A stretch of DNA of 64,000 nt, taken from the NCBI RefSeq assembly GCF_002105155.1, contig NW_019029038.1, positions 1 to 64,000 of the forward strand. Direction: 5' to 3'. The notes beneath the pieces were generated by a model, which was not told where the DNA came from, did not search any database, and saw nothing but the letters and a program-made list of their open reading frames with translations. The stretch is from Lobosporangium transversale. Its lineage: Eukaryota > Mortierellomycota > Mortierellomycetes > Mortierellales > Mortierellaceae. How positions within the stretch are numbered: position 1 is the first letter of the stretch; the number at the start of each line of letters is the position of its first letter. Positions 60,386 through 64,000 of the stretch are shown here, one piece after another. A program made the position numbers and the translations under genes.

Positions 60386-62278
60386 TACAGCATGGCATAG
60401 TAAACGAGTGCATATCCACAGAAAAGCAGGAGCCCTTGAAGCATGGGCACATGTGGAGAAGGAAAGGGGAGAGACAAGAAAGGGGTAGATCTTGTTAAGG
60501 AGGGAGAGAAAGGGGTGGTAAAATAATAATAAAGAGCAACCAACTCTTTTGATCTGGCAGTGGTTGGTGGTCAGTCATTCATCACCTTTATTCTTTTTTC
60601 CACTCCTTCTTGCTCTCTCTTATTCCCCGCATGTCTCCCTGATTTGCGTCTTCATTGTTGCTCATGCATGGAAAATAAATGTCAATCCAAGCGTATTTAG
60701 CTCGCTCAACTTTTATGGTTCAGAATGACCTTTCAGAGTGGAAAAGATAAAGACAGACAGACACCTAGACTATTCATTTCAGTGTATCTTATGCAAATAG
60801 ACGAGTGTAAAAAAGAGGAGAGATGTACCTGAAAGGAAATACATGGAACGCGTAAGGACAACTGTTGATACAGTTTAGTCCATGCGGATTTTGATTATTA
60901 ACATGGCATGCTCAGCTTTCTTTATTTGATGATTTTTTATATTTGCTCACGACATCTTGCATGGTCATTTCCTTTTCAGAATTGCTGTGGCAAATTGTCA
61001 TACAAATCGAAACGGAAAAGAACATTTTTTTGTAAAAGATGGGAAGCATTGTTTTGTTTAATAATTTTGTGGTTTAGTGCAGCTTTTTCTTTTTTATGGA
61101 ACGTTGACAGGAATACCTGTGGTTAACTTTTTAAAATGAGGAAGGGATAAAAAAAGAACGAGAGAGAGAATGTGTGTATAATCGTCGATGTTGCGCTCTG
61201 AATAAGGTACCGTCATAGGCAAGGTAATAGACATTTGTGAGATGAACGATCCTTAAGGACTCGGTCGTGGCAATTAGCACGACAATCCGACAGGTGTCCT
61301 ACCAGATTGGCAGAAAGATTTGTATGATTTTATGTAATTTGATGGAGCATTGGACGTTTTATTGGTTTCAAAGTGATAAAGTGCATGGCATGAAACGCAG
61401 TGGCCCATTTTCATTTATGAAAACTTTACTCTTCTAACTTGTCTCTTTCTTCACTCCCTTACTGCCTTGTTGTTGTTCTCTCTTTAGTTCCTCGACTCGA
61501 CGTCGGCATTGCAGCCCCACTTCATCATCTATAAGGGGTGTTCCTTCATTCTTTACTTTTCTTATTACCATTTTATTCTTTATTGAACGCTTTATTACCT
61601 TTTGCTCGTTTCATACCTACATTCACATTCACATTCACACATTACACACACCCACTTGGACATTTCCTTAGAGTTTACTTACATTGAGTATTAACCTGTT
61701 GATCATTCCCCACCCTCTCTTTTACTCCAGAGACACAACAACCATTATCGTCTATTGTTTGTGCTTGTCATATTGGTCTTTGAGTTGACCTGTTGTCCCC
61801 AACTTTCTTCTGAAGAGCTGGGCAGACCCCTTCCTCTATTCCTTCCTTATTTCCCCATTTTGCTGACCCGTTTGAACACTCTTTATTACCTCCGTTGCTC
61901 ACTGTCCTTAATAACCTAACGTGCTGTTGCATGGAGTAAAACCCCTTGGAGGATCCTGTGTGGTTTATTTAGAACTGTGAATGTCCAGGTCCGTCTCCCA
62001 CGAATTTTACGCGTTTTTTAACAATAATCGCAATTCTCCCTCCCGAATCCTATTTTTCTTTCCATCCCTTTTAATAGCTTCTATCTTTCCTTACCACTAC
62101 CCCTTCATTCTTGTTTTCCCTACTCTTTCTTCGTCCGGTTAGTTCCCTAAGAGTAAAAGAGATAGACAAAAAAACGAAGCATCCCCATTTTTTTTTTTTT
62201 TTTTTTTTTTCGCCTAAAGATTTGAACGTTCTGAACTCTGTTGAGTGCTTGTATGTGAGTGGGAGAGGTACACTGATC
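60115..62278. other. Long intergenic region and leader of the terminal gene
   Basis: About 2.2 kb with a poly-A run at 60357-60382, AT-rich sequence, then a strongly CT-rich tract from about 61430 to 62110 and a poly-T run at 62189-62210. A CATTCA-type repeat lies near 61618-61640. It could contain a 5' UTR intron of the next gene. No coding exon seen. Confidence 0.5.
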
Positions 62279-62485
62279 ATGGATGTCCCCATAGCAGAGC
62301 CTCCTCAAGATGCCGATTATTTAGACTACAAGGACCTGACACTACCACTCGATCCAAACATTATCTTTGAGGCATCGCCTGCTGATCTACAAAGTATTGT
62401 CTATGTCAAGCGACAGCATGAGCTGCTGGATGGTGCAATCCATGGTTGGATACGCAAAGCTCGGGAATGTTTATCAGGTATGATT

Positions 62486-62519
<34 letters not shown>

Positions 62520-64000
62520 AGTTTGGTCGAAAAGTATGAACTGCTTATCAATGTCAACATTTTATAAACTCACTGATCTTTCTTACTGGTGTTGTTGTCG
62601 CTAAAATGAACCGCCAAATATTTATTCGCCATTGTTTTACGTCTTGGAAGGTTCTACAACAGATCTCCGAGCGCAGATTCCACTGTTGGCCCAAGGAGCA
62701 GCTCGAGGGGCTGATGGTAGCATTTTGGAAGGTATGTTCCTCTAATAGATCCAGAACGATGACAGCCTCTTAGATGTAGGATATTAGGGGAAAGTGTCCA
62801 TTTCAATCCTTAGCCTTATCAACTGGGAACGGGAGTTTTCCAAATATCCATCGCCATGTAATTTTTTCGGATAAGGAAAGCCTAACTTTCTTTTTCTATA
62901 CAATGGCAAATATATTGTGCGATTTTTCATACTTTCTTGAAAACACAAGTCCGAGGGAATAACTGGACACATCAACAGCGCCTCATGCAAGCACTCTTCT
63001 CAATTGGCCCAGAGCTCCAAAAATGCCAACCACAGGCACTTCCAACTATTCTGGAACAACTTGCTCCAATGGTCCTTGGTAAGAGCATTAGCTAAGCTCC
63101 ATAATATGGAATGTTGCGTGGATCTTTTCATTTCTTGTACTTTAGAACTTTGGAAAATTCGCGCATTGGGACACAATGAATTCCTGATTTTAGTTTCGTA
63201 GTATGAACTCATTATTCACACCTACAAATATTTAGATCCAGTCCAGGAATGCTGCTTGACAATTGAAAAAACCATCAAGGTGAGGGAAGGAGAGTTTAAA
63301 CTTGTTGTAACCTTCATTCGCATGTTCCACATGTGTCTAGCGCAGCCTTTTAATCTGTTTGTAACTTTTTTCTTTTCTGATTAGTCAACTAAGCTCTATT
63401 ACCGACAGGCCATTAAATTATACGAGAATGCCATTCAAAAATACCATGCAATGCCAAGGAAACATAGAATGAATAGCGCAAGAGAGGTACTGGGAAAAGA
63501 GAACAGCCTGTATGTTTGTTGTCTTAACGGACTGATGGAGCCATTGTACTTTTTATATACATTTATAAATAATCAATTTGATTAAGCTTCCTTTTTTTTT
63601 TTTTTTTTTTTTTTTTAATATTAGCCTTGCCCAGAAGCACATTTGGTTTTTGAAACTAAAAAAGAGATGTGTAAGGCTTTGTACGCGCTCAGTGGGACAC
63701 TGAATCATGCCATCGCATTCAAAGAGTCATTCATCCTTGAAAAGGTAGCTACGTGAAGTCCGTGGACTTTGCTTTTTAATGATATTTTACATCACCAATA
63801 ATGAAAATCTAAGCTATCCCACAATCTCACCATGCCAGTCTTTCATTTCCTATTACTATGTTTGTGATTTTTTTTTTTTTATTTTCTTATCGCATGGCAC
63901 TAGACAGACGTATTTATCAGAGCATTGAACGCATGGTATGCCTCAGGAAAGACTGATACAGCGAGTATAAAAAGTGTTTTTGAAAAGCCGCGACTTGAGG
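62279..64000 (+). CDS. Unrecognised helical protein, possibly BAR-like (3' partial)
   Basis: Seven exons join in frame: 62279-62477, 62651-62731, 62950-63078, 63236-63279, 63385-63486, 63625-63744, 63904-end of window. The start is the ATG giving MDVPIAEPPQDADYLDYKDL, the first in the open exon. After an acidic, Pro-containing N-terminus the visible part is almost wholly alpha-helical: SPADLQSIVYVKRQHELLDG, QQRLMQALFSIGPELQKCQ, STKLYYRQAIKLYENAIQKY and KEMCKALYALSGTLNHAIAF. The spacing of helices with Lys/Arg-rich edges recalls BAR or arfaptin-like domains that sense membrane curvature, and a larger regulatory domain may follow beyond 64000. That is a guess from pattern; no family motif was matched. 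Confidence 0.7.

Noticed and set aside
1-64000. tRNA, rRNA, snRNA and CRISPR arrays
   Set aside because: I looked for B-box-like GGTTCGANTCC, rRNA landmarks and regularly spaced repeats and saw none that hold up by eye. A covariance-model scan would be decisive.

Overview
The window looks like chromosomal DNA of a filamentous, early-diverging fungus. Mortierellomycotina is the best guess, from gene structure and the flavour of the mobile-element remnants; this is inference. Nearly every gene is broken by short GT..AG introns (about 40-150 nt), 5' leaders are pyrimidine-rich, and many introns carry A or T homopolymers of 20-34 nt. I saw no bacterial operons, rRNA, tRNA or CRISPR array. For most genes I joined exons by hand and checked that the reading frame closes across every junction; such joins are given in the entries.

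Layout. 60-3510 (+): C-terminal part of the TRAPP III subunit TRAPPC8/Trs85. 3680-6684 (-): RMI1, the OB-fold partner of BLM/Sgs1-Top3, converging on TRAPPC8. 6.7-12.7 kb: gene-poor, with an inverted-repeat pair at 10.5 and 11.7-12.0 kb. 12671-15588 (-): a WD40 protein with a basic, disordered N-terminus. 15.6-18.6 kb: gene-free. 18636-22003 (+): a heavily frameshifted mobile-element relic whose first half resembles an XPG/FEN1-type nuclease and whose second half resembles a Fanzor/TnpB-type (RuvC plus zinc-ribbon) nuclease; this is the most interesting item here. 23571-27183 (+) and 27945-31783 (+): two STE20-class kinases in tandem, a PAK/Cla4 type (PH-CRIB-kinase) and a GCK-III type. 31979-34187 (-): Brl1/Brr6 nuclear-envelope protein. 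34357-36088 (-): metacaspase. 36416-37675 (+): maleylacetoacetate isomerase (GST zeta). 38345-39764 (+): four-TM MARVEL-like protein. 39889-42557 (-) and 43638-45116 (+): two divergent orphan, disordered proteins. 45242-49391 (+): an MCMDC2-like meiotic MCM paralogue. 50337-53541 (-): Sqs1/Pfa1-like R3H and G-patch protein. 53.5-57.4 kb: a second decayed element of unknown type. 57623-60114 (+): an acyl-CoA synthetase-like protein that has lost key catalytic motifs and its C-terminal domain. 62279-64000 (+): start of an unrecognised helical protein, cut by the window end.

How they fit together. The resident genes are ordinary housekeeping functions: vesicle tethering, recombination, polarity and morphogenesis kinases, nuclear envelope, tyrosine catabolism, RNA processing. 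They are not an obvious pathway cluster. The two long gene-poor intervals and the 53.5-57.4 kb interval are where transposon debris has accumulated.
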